Below, piece after piece: positions 42,641-51,563 of a stretch of 64,000 nucleotides of DNA. The DNA lies in contig NZ_CP108514.1 of assembly GCF_035989305.1 (NCBI RefSeq), positions 3,658,501 to 3,722,500 of the forward strand. Reading direction: 5' to 3'. The position numbers were made by a program, and so were the translations under genes. The notes beneath the pieces were generated by a model, which was not told the origin of the DNA, made no database searches, and worked only from the letters and a program-made list of their open reading frames with translations. This DNA is from Streptomyces sp. NBC_01233. GTDB taxonomy: Bacteria > Actinomycetota > Actinomycetes > Streptomycetales > Streptomycetaceae. Positions within the stretch are counted from its first letter, which is position 1. The number at the start of each line of letters is the position of its first letter.

Positions 42641-42716
42641 GGCCGAGGTCCGGGGGCCGAGGTCCGGGGGCCGAGGTCCGGGGGCCGAGGTCCGGGGGCC
42701 GAGGTCCGGGGGCCGG
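42633..42716. repeat. Six tandem 14-bp repeats
   Basis: Unit GGTCCGGGGGCCGA repeated six times without gaps; the last copy ends GG instead of GA. It grows out of the end of the preceding inverted element, so it probably arose by slippage there. The unit is itself nearly palindromic (GGTCCGGGGGCC). Confidence 0.95.
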
Positions 42717-42748
42717 GCCGTCTGATGGAAACTGCGGACCGCCGGAGG

Positions 42749-44179
42749 CTAGGGGCGGCCTTGGAGTTTTGCCGAGTTCGTGCGCGTCGTCGGGAGTTTG
42801 CCGTACAGCCTCTTGCCCGGGCATTCCGTTGCGAAGCCGTCGCGGTGGCCCGAGATGACGTTCATCGACACCTTCCTGCCCTTGGGGTAGCGGTTGCCGC
42901 CGCCCGACGTCAGGGTCGTCTTCGCGCGCGGGTCACGGCCGAAGAGGCCGAGCTTCCAGGCCGTGAGGCGGGCGACCGCGTCGACCGCCACCGCCGGGGG
43001 TGCCGCGGACGCGTAGCTGCCGAGCACCACGACGCCCATGCTGTTCGTGTTGAAGCCCATGGTGTGGGCGCCGAGCACCGCCTTGGAGACGCCGCCCGCG
43101 CGGCCCTCGTAGACCGTGCCGCACTTGTCGACGGCGAAGTTGTAGCCGAGGTCGCGCCAGCCGCTGCTGATCACGTGGTAGCGGTACAGGCTGCGCAGCA
43201 CCGCCGGGGCGTCCTTGCAGGCGTAGTTGTTGCCGGAGGCGCTGTGGTGGACGAAGGCCGCCTTCACCGTGCTGGTGTAGACGAAGGCCTTCTCGCGCAG
43301 GGACTCGTCCGCGCCCCACCCCTTGCGGGTGACGATCCGCGGGCGCGGGCCGATGAACGGGGCGGCCGCCGCGGTCAGTTCGCCGTCGCTCGCGTAGACC
43401 GCGTCGGCGGTGGAGTCGGCCTTGTCCAGCTCGGTGATCTCGTCGGCGCCGAGCGCGGCGTGCGGCACGTTCGCCGCGGAGGACTCGGCCATCTCCATCG
43501 TCATGCCGGGGGCCGCCACCTCGCCCTTGTCGTCGCCGACGGGGCCGCCGTTCTTGCCGTCCGCGGCCCTGACGGGCACTTCCGCGCCGGGGTCGACGAG
43601 TTCGATCCGCAGGCCCGAGGGCAGCCGGGATCCCGGGCTGGTGGCCGGTGCGTCGCCGGGTTCCGCCTGGACGCGGACCTCGACGGCGTCGGACTCGCCG
43701 ACCCACAGCGGGGCGGTGGCGCCGCGGACGCGGCCGGACGCGCGTTCCGCCGCGCCGGGGTCGGCCGCGTGCTCGCTGTTGTGGATCTCGACGTCCTGCC
43801 AGTCGGACCAGGTGGCGGTCCGGGCGGAGCGGGTACGGACCTGGACCCGGCCGTGGAGTTCGGTACCGGCGTCGTCCCAGACGACGCCGACCAGCGAGAA
43901 CGTCTTGACCTCGCGGGCGGCCAGGCCCTGCGTCTCGGGTCCGCGGGGCGAGGCGCTCATGCCGGGGACGCCGGGGGTGCGGTCCGCCGCGGGTCCCAGG
44001 GGGGCGAGCGGCAGCGACTGGGTGGACCCGCCTGGGGTCACGGGAGCGACCGCGCCCGTGGCAGGAGCGGCCAGGGCCTGAGGAGGAAGCGCGAGGGGCA
44101 GGGCCAGTGCGGCGGCCGTCGCGACGCCGATCGAGGAAGCAAGGAATCCACGCATGAAAAGGATGGTGAGCACCCGCAC
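42749..44179 (-). CDS. PGRP-type N-acetylmuramoyl-L-alanine amidase, secreted
   Basis: 476 residues (the ATG at 44155 is an alternative start, leaving RGFLASSIGVATAAALALPL as the signal-peptide core ending at ALA). The middle part is a beta-rich region (KTFSLVGVVWDD, VQVRTRSARTATWSDWQDVEI). The Amidase_2/PGRP domain spans about 290-460: AFVHHSASGNNYACKDAP (zinc His), GYNFAVDKCGTVYEGRAGG, HTMGFNTNSMGVVVLGSY, ISGHRDGFATECPG (His and Cys). It cuts the stem peptide from muramic acid, remodelling the wall. It faces the LCP cluster from the opposite strand. Confidence 0.92.
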   Translation of the reverse strand: MRVLTILFMRGFLASSIGVATAAALALPLALPPQALAAPATGAVAPVTPGGSTQSLPLAPLGPAADRTPGVPGMSASPRGPETQGLAAREVKTFSLVGVVWDDAGTELHGRVQVRTRSARTATWSDWQDVEIHNSEHAADPGAAERASGRVRGATAPLWVGESDAVEVRVQAEPGDAPATSPGSRLPSGLRIELVDPGAEVPVRAADGKNGGPVGDDKGEVAAPGMTMEMAESSAANVPHAALGADEITELDKADSTADAVYASDGELTAAAAPFIGPRPRIVTRKGWGADESLREKAFVYTSTVKAAFVHHSASGNNYACKDAPAVLRSLYRYHVISSGWRDLGYNFAVDKCGTVYEGRAGGVSKAVLGAHTMGFNTNSMGVVVLGSYASAAPPAVAVDAVARLTAWKLGLFGRDPRAKTTLTSGGGNRYPKGRKVSMNVISGHRDGFATECPGKRLYGKLPTTRTNSAKLQGRP

Positions 44180-44295
44180 GGCCCGGCGCCATCCGAGAAC
44201 TGACGGTGCGTCCGGTGACGGGCCGTGTACCCCTCCCCCGTACGGTGGAGCCGGCGGCCCCCGTACGGGGGACGGGCCCGCGTACCCTGTGCCGG

Positions 44296-45048
44296 GTGAA
44301 CGCCACTGACCGCACCCCTGCCGACCTGCTGCGATCCGCGCTCGCCGCCGATCCGGGCCGTCCGCTCGTCACCTTCTACGACGACGCCACCGGCGAGCGC
44401 GTCGAATTGTCCGTCGCGACCTTCGCCAATTGGGTGGCCAAGACCGCCAATCTGCTCCAGGGCGATCTGGGCGCCGAGCCCGGGGACCGGCTCGCACTGC
44501 TGCTCCCGGCGCACTGGCAGAGCGCCGTCTGGCTGCTCGCCTGCGCCTCGGTCGGGGTCGTGGCCGAGATCGGCGGCGATCCGGCCGGCGCGGACCTCGT
44601 CGTCAGCGGGCCGGACACGCTGGAGCAGGGTCTGGCGTGCGGCGGCGAGCGGGTGGCGCTCGCGCTGCGGCCGCTGGGCGGGCGGTTCCCGCAGGCGCCG
44701 CCGGCCGGGTACGCGGACTACGCGGTGGAGGTGCCCGGCCAGGGCGACCGCTTCGCCCCCTTCGTGCCGGTGGACGCCGAGGGCCCCGGGCTGGTCGTCG
44801 GAGGCGAGGAGCTCTCGTACGCGGCGCTCACCGCCCGCGCCCGCGAGGACGCGGCGAAGCTCGGCCTCGGAGCGGACTCGCGGGTGCTGACCGGGCGCGG
44901 CTACGACACCTGGGACGGGCTCTCGGCCGGGCTCTACGCCGCGCTGGCCGCGGGCGGGTCCGTGGTGCTGTGCCGGAATCTGGACCGGCTGTCGGCGCAA
45001 GCGCTGGCCCAGCGGGTCGAGAGCGAGCGCGTCACCCACACCGTCTAG
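44296..45048 (+). CDS. TIGR03089 protein, N-terminal half of an acyl-adenylating enzyme
   Basis: 250 residues from the GTG at 44296, matching the family start. It resembles the N-terminal subdomain of AMP-binding enzymes (LVTFYDDATGERVELSVATFANWVAKTANLL, GDRLALLLPAHWQSAVWLLACASVGVV) but ends before any A5-A10 motif and has no P-loop (YTSGTTGLPK type), so it cannot adenylate by itself. TIGR03089 is a recognised actinobacterial family of this truncated form. It lies just before the first LCP gene. Role unknown. Confidence 0.88.
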   Translation: MNATDRTPADLLRSALAADPGRPLVTFYDDATGERVELSVATFANWVAKTANLLQGDLGAEPGDRLALLLPAHWQSAVWLLACASVGVVAEIGGDPAGADLVVSGPDTLEQGLACGGERVALALRPLGGRFPQAPPAGYADYAVEVPGQGDRFAPFVPVDAEGPGLVVGGEELSYAALTARAREDAAKLGLGADSRVLTGRGYDTWDGLSAGLYAALAAGGSVVLCRNLDRLSAQALAQRVESERVTHTV

Positions 45049-45242
45049 CGGCGTCAAGGGGCCGGCACCGGCGCCCGTCACCCACACTGCTCAACCGGGA
45101 GAACGGGCGATTTGTCACCCGGACGGCTCTAGACGCGACCCCGCCCCCAGGCCGCTTCGGCGACCCGGGGGCAGGATCGGCAGTGGCCGCACCCACCCGT
45201 ACGGCCGGGCCTGAGGTCGTAGCGGCGAGGGGACGGACGCCA

Positions 45243-46535
45243 GTGACGGGCAGCGCAGGCATACCGGGCGTCACCGATGCGGCCGGGGGCGCCGGACGGC
45301 CCCCGCGCAACCGCAGGCGCCGACTGCTGCGCTGGATCGGCCTCGGCCTCGCGCTCCTGGTCCTGGCGGGCGCGGCCACCGGCTGGTGGCTCTACAACAA
45401 GCTCGACGGGAACATCACCGAGGACACCTCGGCGACGGCCGAGCTGGGCCGCTACGAGCGCGACCGCCCGGCGCACCTCGCCACCGGCTCCCAGAACATC
45501 CTGCTGATCGGCTCGGACTCGCGCTCCGGCAAGGCCAACGCCCCGTACGGGCAGGACGAGGGGACCGAGCGCTCGGACACCACGATCCTGCTGCACCTGC
45601 CGCAGGACCGCAGGAGCGCGACCGCGGTGTCGATACCGCGGGACCTGATGACGGAGATCCCGCCCTGCCTGAAGGGGGACGGGAGCCGCACCGGCGAACG
45701 GTTCGCCCAGTTCAACTGGGCGTTCCAGTGGGGCGGGGCCGCCTGCACGATCCGCACCGTGGAGAAGCTCACGGCGATCCGGATCGACCACCACATGGTG
45801 ATCGACTTCGGCGGGTTCAAGAAGATGGTCGACGCCATCGGCGGGGTGGAGGTCTGCCTCAAGGAGCCGGTGGACGACTCCGAGGCCAAGCTGAAGCTGG
45901 CCGCCGGGCGGCAGACCCTCCAGGGCGAGCAGGCGCTGGGCTTCGTCCGCGCCCGGTACAGCCTGGGCAACGGGAGTGACACCGAACGGATGGAGCGCCA
46001 GCAGCAGTTCCTCGGCTCGCTCGTCAAGAAGGTGAAGAGCAACGGGGTTCTGCTGAATCCGGCGCGGCTGTATCCGCTGCTGGACGCGGCGACCTCCTCG
46101 GTGACCACAGACCCGGGGCTGGCCTCACTGCGCGACCTGTACGAACTCGTGCGGGGCATACGGGACGTACCCACCGGGCAGGTGCAGTTCCTGACCGTGC
46201 CCCGCCGGCCCTACCCCGCCGACCCGAACCGGGACGAGCTGGCGGAGCCCGACGCGGCACGGCTGTTCGAGCAGCTGCGGACGGACCAGCCGGTGACGGT
46301 CGCCCCGCCCGAGCCCGCGACCACTCCCGCTCCCCCGCCCAACCCCTCGCTCCCGCCCGCTCCGGCCTCCACGGACGCGCCCACGGCCGCACCGACCGAC
46401 GCGCCAGCGGACGGCACCGAACCGGCCACGACCGCCGGGGCGACGGCGGGCGCGACCCCCGGGGGAACCACGACACCCCCCGTTCCCGTCCCCACCTTTA
46501 CCGGCACCACGGCGGAGAACGCCGACTGCCGGTAA
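45243..46535 (+). CDS. LytR-CpsA-Psr family glycopolymer transferase 1
   Basis: 430 residues from the GTG at 45243 (GAGGGGACGGACGCCA upstream; an in-frame GTG at 45183 is possible). Basic head, one membrane segment (about 30-52), then the LCP domain: QNILLIGSDSRSG, DTTILLHLPQD, VSIPRDLMTEIPP (conserved Arg/Asp), IDHHMVIDFGGFKKMVDAIGGVEVCL, LKLAAGRQTLQGEQALGFVRARY. The last 75 residues are Pro/Thr/Ala-rich; no LytR_C domain. LCP enzymes transfer lipid-linked glycopolymers (teichoic acids, arabinogalactan, capsule) to peptidoglycan. Confidence 0.93.
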   Translation: MTGSAGIPGVTDAAGGAGRPPRNRRRRLLRWIGLGLALLVLAGAATGWWLYNKLDGNITEDTSATAELGRYERDRPAHLATGSQNILLIGSDSRSGKANAPYGQDEGTERSDTTILLHLPQDRRSATAVSIPRDLMTEIPPCLKGDGSRTGERFAQFNWAFQWGGAACTIRTVEKLTAIRIDHHMVIDFGGFKKMVDAIGGVEVCLKEPVDDSEAKLKLAAGRQTLQGEQALGFVRARYSLGNGSDTERMERQQQFLGSLVKKVKSNGVLLNPARLYPLLDAATSSVTTDPGLASLRDLYELVRGIRDVPTGQVQFLTVPRRPYPADPNRDELAEPDAARLFEQLRTDQPVTVAPPEPATTPAPPPNPSLPPAPASTDAPTAAPTDAPADGTEPATTAGATAGATPGGTTTPPVPVPTFTGTTAENADCR

Positions 46536-46757
46536 AGCAATCCCAAAAGCCGGTGACCGAACCGAGTGGGATGGGTGGTTCACCCCGTTATAAGGGGAGT
46601 GGAATTTGTCACCAGCATGGTTTGCAGCCGAACAGGGCGGATAGGGTGAGCGATCCGGTGCCCGGCCGGACCAGAGACAGGGCACCAGCAGCCGGATCGT
46701 TGACCGGGCGCCTGGGGGAGGCGCGTCGCGAGGCACCGACGGAGGATTCGAGCAACC

Positions 46758-48497
46758 GTGGATGCGCAAAGCCGTGGACGGGCGGACGAGATCGACCCCG
46801 CCGACCAGTGGGTGCTCAACCCCCGCACCGGCAACTACGAACTGCAACTGGGCGACTCCGCTGCGCAGCAGCGGCCCAAGGTCGCCGCGCCCCGTAGATC
46901 GGCCTCGGCCCCTGCCGCTCCCACCGCCCCATCCCCCGGCGTACCGAAGCCGCGCCGCGGCGACGGCCCGCCCGGCGGGCGCCGCAGCGGCCGCTCCCGC
47001 AAGGGCGGCGGTGGCGGCGGACGCCGCAAGAAGGCGCTGCTGATCACCAGCGGGACGCTGGCTTTCCTGCTGGTCGGCGGCGCCGCGGCGGCGTACCTCT
47101 ACTACGACCACCTGAACGGCAACCTCAGCGTCACCGACGTCGCGGGCGCGGGCACCGGCGGTTTCAAGAAGGACCAGCCCATCAACATCCTGGTCATCGG
47201 CACCGACAAGCGCAGCGGTGCGGGCAACGAGGGCTACGGGGACAAGGACAGCGTCGGCCACGCCGACACCACGATCCTGTTCCACGTCTCGAAGGACCGG
47301 ACGAACGCGACCGCGCTGTCCATCCCCCGCGACCTGATCACCAACATCCCGGCCTGCCCGACGAAGCAGCCGGACGGTTCCACGAAGACGATCGCGCCCG
47401 CCACGGGCACCCGCTTCAACACCAGCCTGGGCCAAGGGGGCCGCGACGCGGGCTGCACCATGCGCACGGTCAAGGAACTCACCGGGATCGAGGTCGACCA
47501 CTTCATGATGGCCGACTTCAACGCCGTCAAGACGCTGAGCACGGCGGTCGGCGGAGTACCGGTGTGCCTGGCCAAGGCCGTGAACGACGAGGAAGGCTCC
47601 CATCTCAAACTGGGCCCCGGCGAACACCGGCTGGAGGGCGAGCAGGCCCTCGCCTTCGTCCGCACCCGGCACGGCTTCGGCAACAACAGCGACCTCGACC
47701 GGATCAGGATCCAGCAGCAGTTCCTGGGTTCGATGATGCGTGAGATGAAGTCCAAGGAGACGCTGACCAGCCCCAAGAAGTTCCTGTCCCTCGCGGAGGC
47801 GGCCACCAAGTCGCTGAGCGTGGACTCGGGGATCGGGTCCATCGCCAAACTCACCGACCTGGCGGGTGAGTTGAAGAGCATCGACACGAAGAACGTCACC
47901 TTCACCACCCTGCCCGTGAAGGACAACCCGGCCGAGCCGGAGGGCAGCAAGGCGACCGTCGTCGTCGAAAAGTCCCTGGCCGACCCGCTGTTGCAGATGA
48001 TCCGGGGGGACATCTCGCTCACGGAGGTCGAGAAGAAGGAGCAGGCCGCGAAGGAGGCGGCCGACGCGGACGCGAAGGCCAAGCAGGACGCACTGCTCCA
48101 GGGCAACCGGGCGCCCGCGGGCGACGTACGGGTGAGCGTCTACAACGGCGGCGGGCCCAAGGGCGCCGCCTCCACGACCCTGAACTGGCTCCAGAACACC
48201 AAGGGCATGTCCAAGGCGAGCAACCAGGGCAACGCCCCGGCGAAGGTCGGGGCCACGCAGCTGGAGTACGCGCCCAACCAGGCCGACCAGGCCCGGGCAC
48301 TGGCGGACGCCATGGGGCTGCCCGCCACCGCGCTGAAGATGGGGACGGCGGACGCGGCGGCGAAGGCCCCGATGAAGCTGACGCTCGGTCCGGACTTCAA
48401 GGAGCCGGGAGCCCCGCTGTCGGCGGCCCCTGACGTGCCGGCGCTGTCCGACGACGTCCAGCAGGCCCAGGCCGACAAGGCGGTCTGCGCCAAATAG
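46758..48497 (+). CDS. LytR-CpsA-Psr family glycopolymer transferase 2, with LytR_C domain
   Basis: 579 residues from a GTG (GACGGAGGATTCGAG upstream). Order: 90-residue basic head, membrane segment near 92-119, LCP domain with INILVIGTDKRSG, LSIPRDLITNIPAC, EVDHFMMADFNAVKTLSTAVGGVPVCL, then a Lys/Ala/Glu-rich coiled stretch (KKEQAAKEAADADAKAK). The C-terminal LytR_C domain starts near 456 (DVRVSVYNGGGPKGAA). The heavy similarity in layout to the next gene suggests ancient duplication. Confidence 0.93.
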   Translation: MDAQSRGRADEIDPADQWVLNPRTGNYELQLGDSAAQQRPKVAAPRRSASAPAAPTAPSPGVPKPRRGDGPPGGRRSGRSRKGGGGGGRRKKALLITSGTLAFLLVGGAAAAYLYYDHLNGNLSVTDVAGAGTGGFKKDQPINILVIGTDKRSGAGNEGYGDKDSVGHADTTILFHVSKDRTNATALSIPRDLITNIPACPTKQPDGSTKTIAPATGTRFNTSLGQGGRDAGCTMRTVKELTGIEVDHFMMADFNAVKTLSTAVGGVPVCLAKAVNDEEGSHLKLGPGEHRLEGEQALAFVRTRHGFGNNSDLDRIRIQQQFLGSMMREMKSKETLTSPKKFLSLAEAATKSLSVDSGIGSIAKLTDLAGELKSIDTKNVTFTTLPVKDNPAEPEGSKATVVVEKSLADPLLQMIRGDISLTEVEKKEQAAKEAADADAKAKQDALLQGNRAPAGDVRVSVYNGGGPKGAASTTLNWLQNTKGMSKASNQGNAPAKVGATQLEYAPNQADQARALADAMGLPATALKMGTADAAAKAPMKLTLGPDFKEPGAPLSAAPDVPALSDDVQQAQADKAVCAK

Positions 48498-48556
48498 CAG
48501 GACGCAGCCGGTCATACCGGCACACTGATGACCAAGAAGGATCTTGAGGGGGACGT

Positions 48557-50266
48557 GTGAGGCACAGCAGCGTGCGGGGGGAGGGGGCGACCGCCCAGGC
48601 CACCGGGGAGATATCCGAGGGCGGGGCGGACGCACCCGACGCGGTGCCCGCACCGCGGGGCGGCTCCAGGGCTGTCCGGCGTGCGGCCGCCCGCCAGCGC
48701 CCCGCCGGACGGGGCCGGCGGCGCGTGCTGCGCTGGGTGGCCTCCGTCCTGTCCCTGCTCATACTCGGGACGGCGGCGGCCGGATACCTGTACTACCGCC
48801 ATCTGAACGGCAACATCCACACGGACGCGCTGAACCTCGGCGAGACCAAACTGGGCGGCTCCAAGCCCAACGCCTTCGGGCAGACCCCGCTGAACATCCT
48901 GCTCATCGGCTCCGACGCGCGCAACGACGCGGAGAACCAGGCTCTGGGCGGGGCCACGGACACCTTCGACGGCCCGCCCCTCGCGGACGTGCAGATGCTG
49001 TTGCACCTGTCCGCCGACCGCAGCAACATGTCCGTGGTCTCGATGCCGCGCGACACGATGCTGATGATGCCCAAGTGCACCGAGCCGAACGGCAAGGTGC
49101 ACCCCGCGAGCAAGGGGCTCGTCCAGACGAACGAGTCCCTGCAGCGCGGCGGACCGGGCTGCACCGTCGCCGCGTGGACCGAGCTGACCAAGATCCCCAT
49201 CGATCACTTCATGATGATCGACTTCAAGGGTGTGGTGTCCATGGCGGACGCCATCGGCGGCGTCCCGGTCTGCGTCGAGCAGAACGTGCACTCCCGCACC
49301 CGCGACGGCAAGGGCTCCGGCCTGAAGCTGCCGAAGGGCGAGAACATCATCCAGGGCGAGGTGGCCCTGCAGTGGCTGCGCACCCGCTACGGCTTCGAGG
49401 ACGGCACCGACATCGGGCGCACCCACGCCCAGCACCAGTACATGAACTCGATGGCCCGCGAGTTCCGCAAGAACGCCAAGCTCACCAACCCGGTGAAGCT
49501 CAACAGCCTGGCTCAGGCGGCGATCGAGGCCATGGTCGTGGACACCGGCCTGAACAAGATCGACAAGCTGTACGACCTCAGCATGGAGCTCAAGAAGGTT
49601 CCGCCGGGGCGGATCACCATGACCACCATGCCCTGGGTCTACAGCACGAAGCCCGGTCTGGACGGACGCGTCGAGCCCATGGCGGGCGAGGCCGAGGACC
49701 TCTTCCGGATGGTCCGCGAGGACATCGCGCTGGACGGCAAGGGCTCGGGAGACCCGACGGGCGGCGCCTCTCCCTCGCCGGGCGCGAGCGGTGCCCCGTC
49801 CTCTACCGCCCCGCAGCCGACCACCGCCCCGACCACCGCCCCCGCCTCCGCGCCGGCGAAGATCGCGGTCAGCGTCCGCAACGCCACCGCCGGCAAGGAC
49901 GGCGCCCAGGCCAGGGTCAAGAACCGGGCGAACGACGTGGCCGCGCTGCTCGCCGCCAAGGGCTTCACCAAGGCCGGCGCCGACACCCAGACCGGGGCCG
50001 AGGACACGACGGTGGTCCGCTTCGCCGCTGACGGCCAGGCGGCCGACGCGTCCGCCGTGGCCACCGCGCTCGGCCTGCCGGCCGCCTCGGTGCAGAAGTC
50101 CGCCGAGGTCTCCGGGATCGTCCTGTTCGTCGGCAAGGACTGGCGGACCGGGGACGCTCCGACCCCGCTGCCGCCCGCCCCGACCGTGGCCCCGACGTCC
50201 GCCCACGCGCTCAACGGCGACAACGACAAGGCGTGCATGCCGATCCAGCCGGGCTTCACCTGGTAA
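48557..50266 (+). CDS. LytR-CpsA-Psr family glycopolymer transferase 3, with LytR_C domain
   Basis: 569 residues from the GTG at 48557 (GAGGGGGAC upstream), only 59 bp after the previous stop, so probably co-transcribed. Membrane segment near 57-83. LCP motifs: LNILLIGSDARND, MSVVSMPRDTMLMM (the SIPRD motif is SMPRD), IDHFMMIDFKGVVSMADAIGGVPVCVE, LQWLRTRYGFEDGTDIGR. A Pro/Ser/Thr linker (402-433) joins the LytR_C domain (KIAVSVRNATAGKDGA). It ends at a very strong terminator. Confidence 0.93.
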   Translation: MRHSSVRGEGATAQATGEISEGGADAPDAVPAPRGGSRAVRRAAARQRPAGRGRRRVLRWVASVLSLLILGTAAAGYLYYRHLNGNIHTDALNLGETKLGGSKPNAFGQTPLNILLIGSDARNDAENQALGGATDTFDGPPLADVQMLLHLSADRSNMSVVSMPRDTMLMMPKCTEPNGKVHPASKGLVQTNESLQRGGPGCTVAAWTELTKIPIDHFMMIDFKGVVSMADAIGGVPVCVEQNVHSRTRDGKGSGLKLPKGENIIQGEVALQWLRTRYGFEDGTDIGRTHAQHQYMNSMAREFRKNAKLTNPVKLNSLAQAAIEAMVVDTGLNKIDKLYDLSMELKKVPPGRITMTTMPWVYSTKPGLDGRVEPMAGEAEDLFRMVREDIALDGKGSGDPTGGASPSPGASGAPSSTAPQPTTAPTTAPASAPAKIAVSVRNATAGKDGAQARVKNRANDVAALLAAKGFTKAGADTQTGAEDTTVVRFAADGQAADASAVATALGLPAASVQKSAEVSGIVLFVGKDWRTGDAPTPLPPAPTVAPTSAHALNGDNDKACMPIQPGFTW

Positions 50267-50290
50267 CGGCCCCGCCCCCCCTGAGCAGGC

Positions 50291-50342
50291 GAAGGGGCCC
50301 GGCGCGGAGGCTGTGTGAACAGTCTCCGCGCCGGGCCCCTTC
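50291..50342. terminator. Strong bidirectional terminator
   Basis: A perfect 19-bp stem (50291-50309 with 50324-50342) and a 14-base loop between the convergent LCP 3 and glycosyltransferase genes. Confidence 0.92.
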
Positions 50343-50361
50343 GTACGTCCGGACCCGCGGG

Positions 50362-51387
50362 TCAGACCTGCGAGGAGTCCCGGTGCACGGCCGGGCGGCG
50401 GCTCGCGATGAGCTTGTTCGCCAGGGCCCGCGGGCTGGTCAGGAAGCCGAAGCCCCAGCACAGGTGCATGGTCGCGAGGGCCACGGGGATCTGTGCCCGG
50501 GCCTTCAGCGGCAGCCCCTTGCCGGCCGGCACGGAGCCCACGGCGATCGCCGCGAGGTAGCCGGCCGGGATGGCGAAGCCGAGCGGGGTGACCGTCACGC
50601 CCACGACCAAGCCCGCGGCGAGCGCGCAGACGAGGGTCGGCGGGGCCAGGTAGCGCAGGTTGATGGAGCCCGAGTGGTAGCGGGCCACCACGTGCCGCCA
50701 GCGCCCGTAGTCCTTGTACTGCTTGGCCAGGGCCTTGACGGAGCGCCGGGGGCGGTACTGGACCTTCAGCTCCGGCGAGAACCAGATCAGGCCGCCGGCT
50801 TCGCGGATGCGGAAGTTCAGCTCCCAGTCCTGGGCGCGGATGAACTCCTCGTTGTATCCGCCCTGCTGTTCCAGCGCCTCGCGGCGGAAGACACCGAGGT
50901 AGACGGTCTCGGCCGGTCCCGCCTGGCCGCCGGTGTGGAAGGGCGCGTTGCCGACGCCGATCTTCGACGTCATCGCGGCGGCGACGGCCTCTTCCCAGTC
51001 GTTCTCGCCTTCGGCGTGCATGATCCCGCCGACGTTCTGCGCACCGGTCTCGTCCAGGAGGCGGACGGCGGTGGCGATGTAGTTCGGCGAGAGCATGCCG
51101 TGGCCGTCGACGCGTACCACGATCGGGTGACGCGAGGCCTTGATGGCGGCATTGAGCGCCGCCGGGGTCCGGCCGGTGGGATTCGGGACGGTGTGGACTC
51201 GGGGATCCTCGGCGACGAGTTCGGCGGCGATCTCGTCGGTGCGGTCCGTGGACGGCCCGAGTGCGATCACCACCTCCATCTCGCCCGCATACTCCTGTTC
51301 CAGGATGTGGCGGACGGAATCACGGAGGTAGTGCTCCTCATTGAGCACCGGCATGATCACCGAGACTGCGGGCTGCTGGGCGGGCAT
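50362..51387 (-). CDS. GT2 glycosyltransferase, ExoA-like, membrane-bound
   Basis: 341 residues from the ATG at 51387 (TTGAAGGACGAC upstream; a TTG four codons earlier is less likely). GT-A fold: SVIMPVLNEEHYLRDSVRHIL, IALGPSTDRTDEIAAEL, VVRVDGHGMLSPNYI (DxD-like DGH), FIRAQDWELNFRIREAGG (ED/Q(Q/R)xRW-like region). Two to three C-terminal membrane segments (YLAPPTLVCALAAGLVVGVT, FAIPAGYLAAIAVG). It resembles succinoglycan-type transferases that build lipid-linked repeats, which could supply substrate to the LCP enzymes around it. Confidence 0.9.
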   Translation of the reverse strand: MPAQQPAVSVIMPVLNEEHYLRDSVRHILEQEYAGEMEVVIALGPSTDRTDEIAAELVAEDPRVHTVPNPTGRTPAALNAAIKASRHPIVVRVDGHGMLSPNYIATAVRLLDETGAQNVGGIMHAEGENDWEEAVAAAMTSKIGVGNAPFHTGGQAGPAETVYLGVFRREALEQQGGYNEEFIRAQDWELNFRIREAGGLIWFSPELKVQYRPRRSVKALAKQYKDYGRWRHVVARYHSGSINLRYLAPPTLVCALAAGLVVGVTVTPLGFAIPAGYLAAIAVGSVPAGKGLPLKARAQIPVALATMHLCWGFGFLTSPRALANKLIASRRPAVHRDSSQV

Positions 51388-51563
51388 GTCGTCCTTCAAG
51401 GTCGGGTATCGGTGTCACGTTACCGCGTACGGGGGAACCAGGTGCGCGCCGAGTGATCGGTAGGGACAAAGGCTGATCGTATGGGCCTACTGTTCTGTCG
51501 AATCAGCTGAATCCGACTCGACTCCCGACCGTTCTCCCAGCTGCTCCCGCGGAGGTGTCCACC

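Noticed and set aside
42633..42716. CRISPR array
   Set aside because: Repeats are 14 bp with no spacers and no cas genes nearby; a simple tandem repeat.
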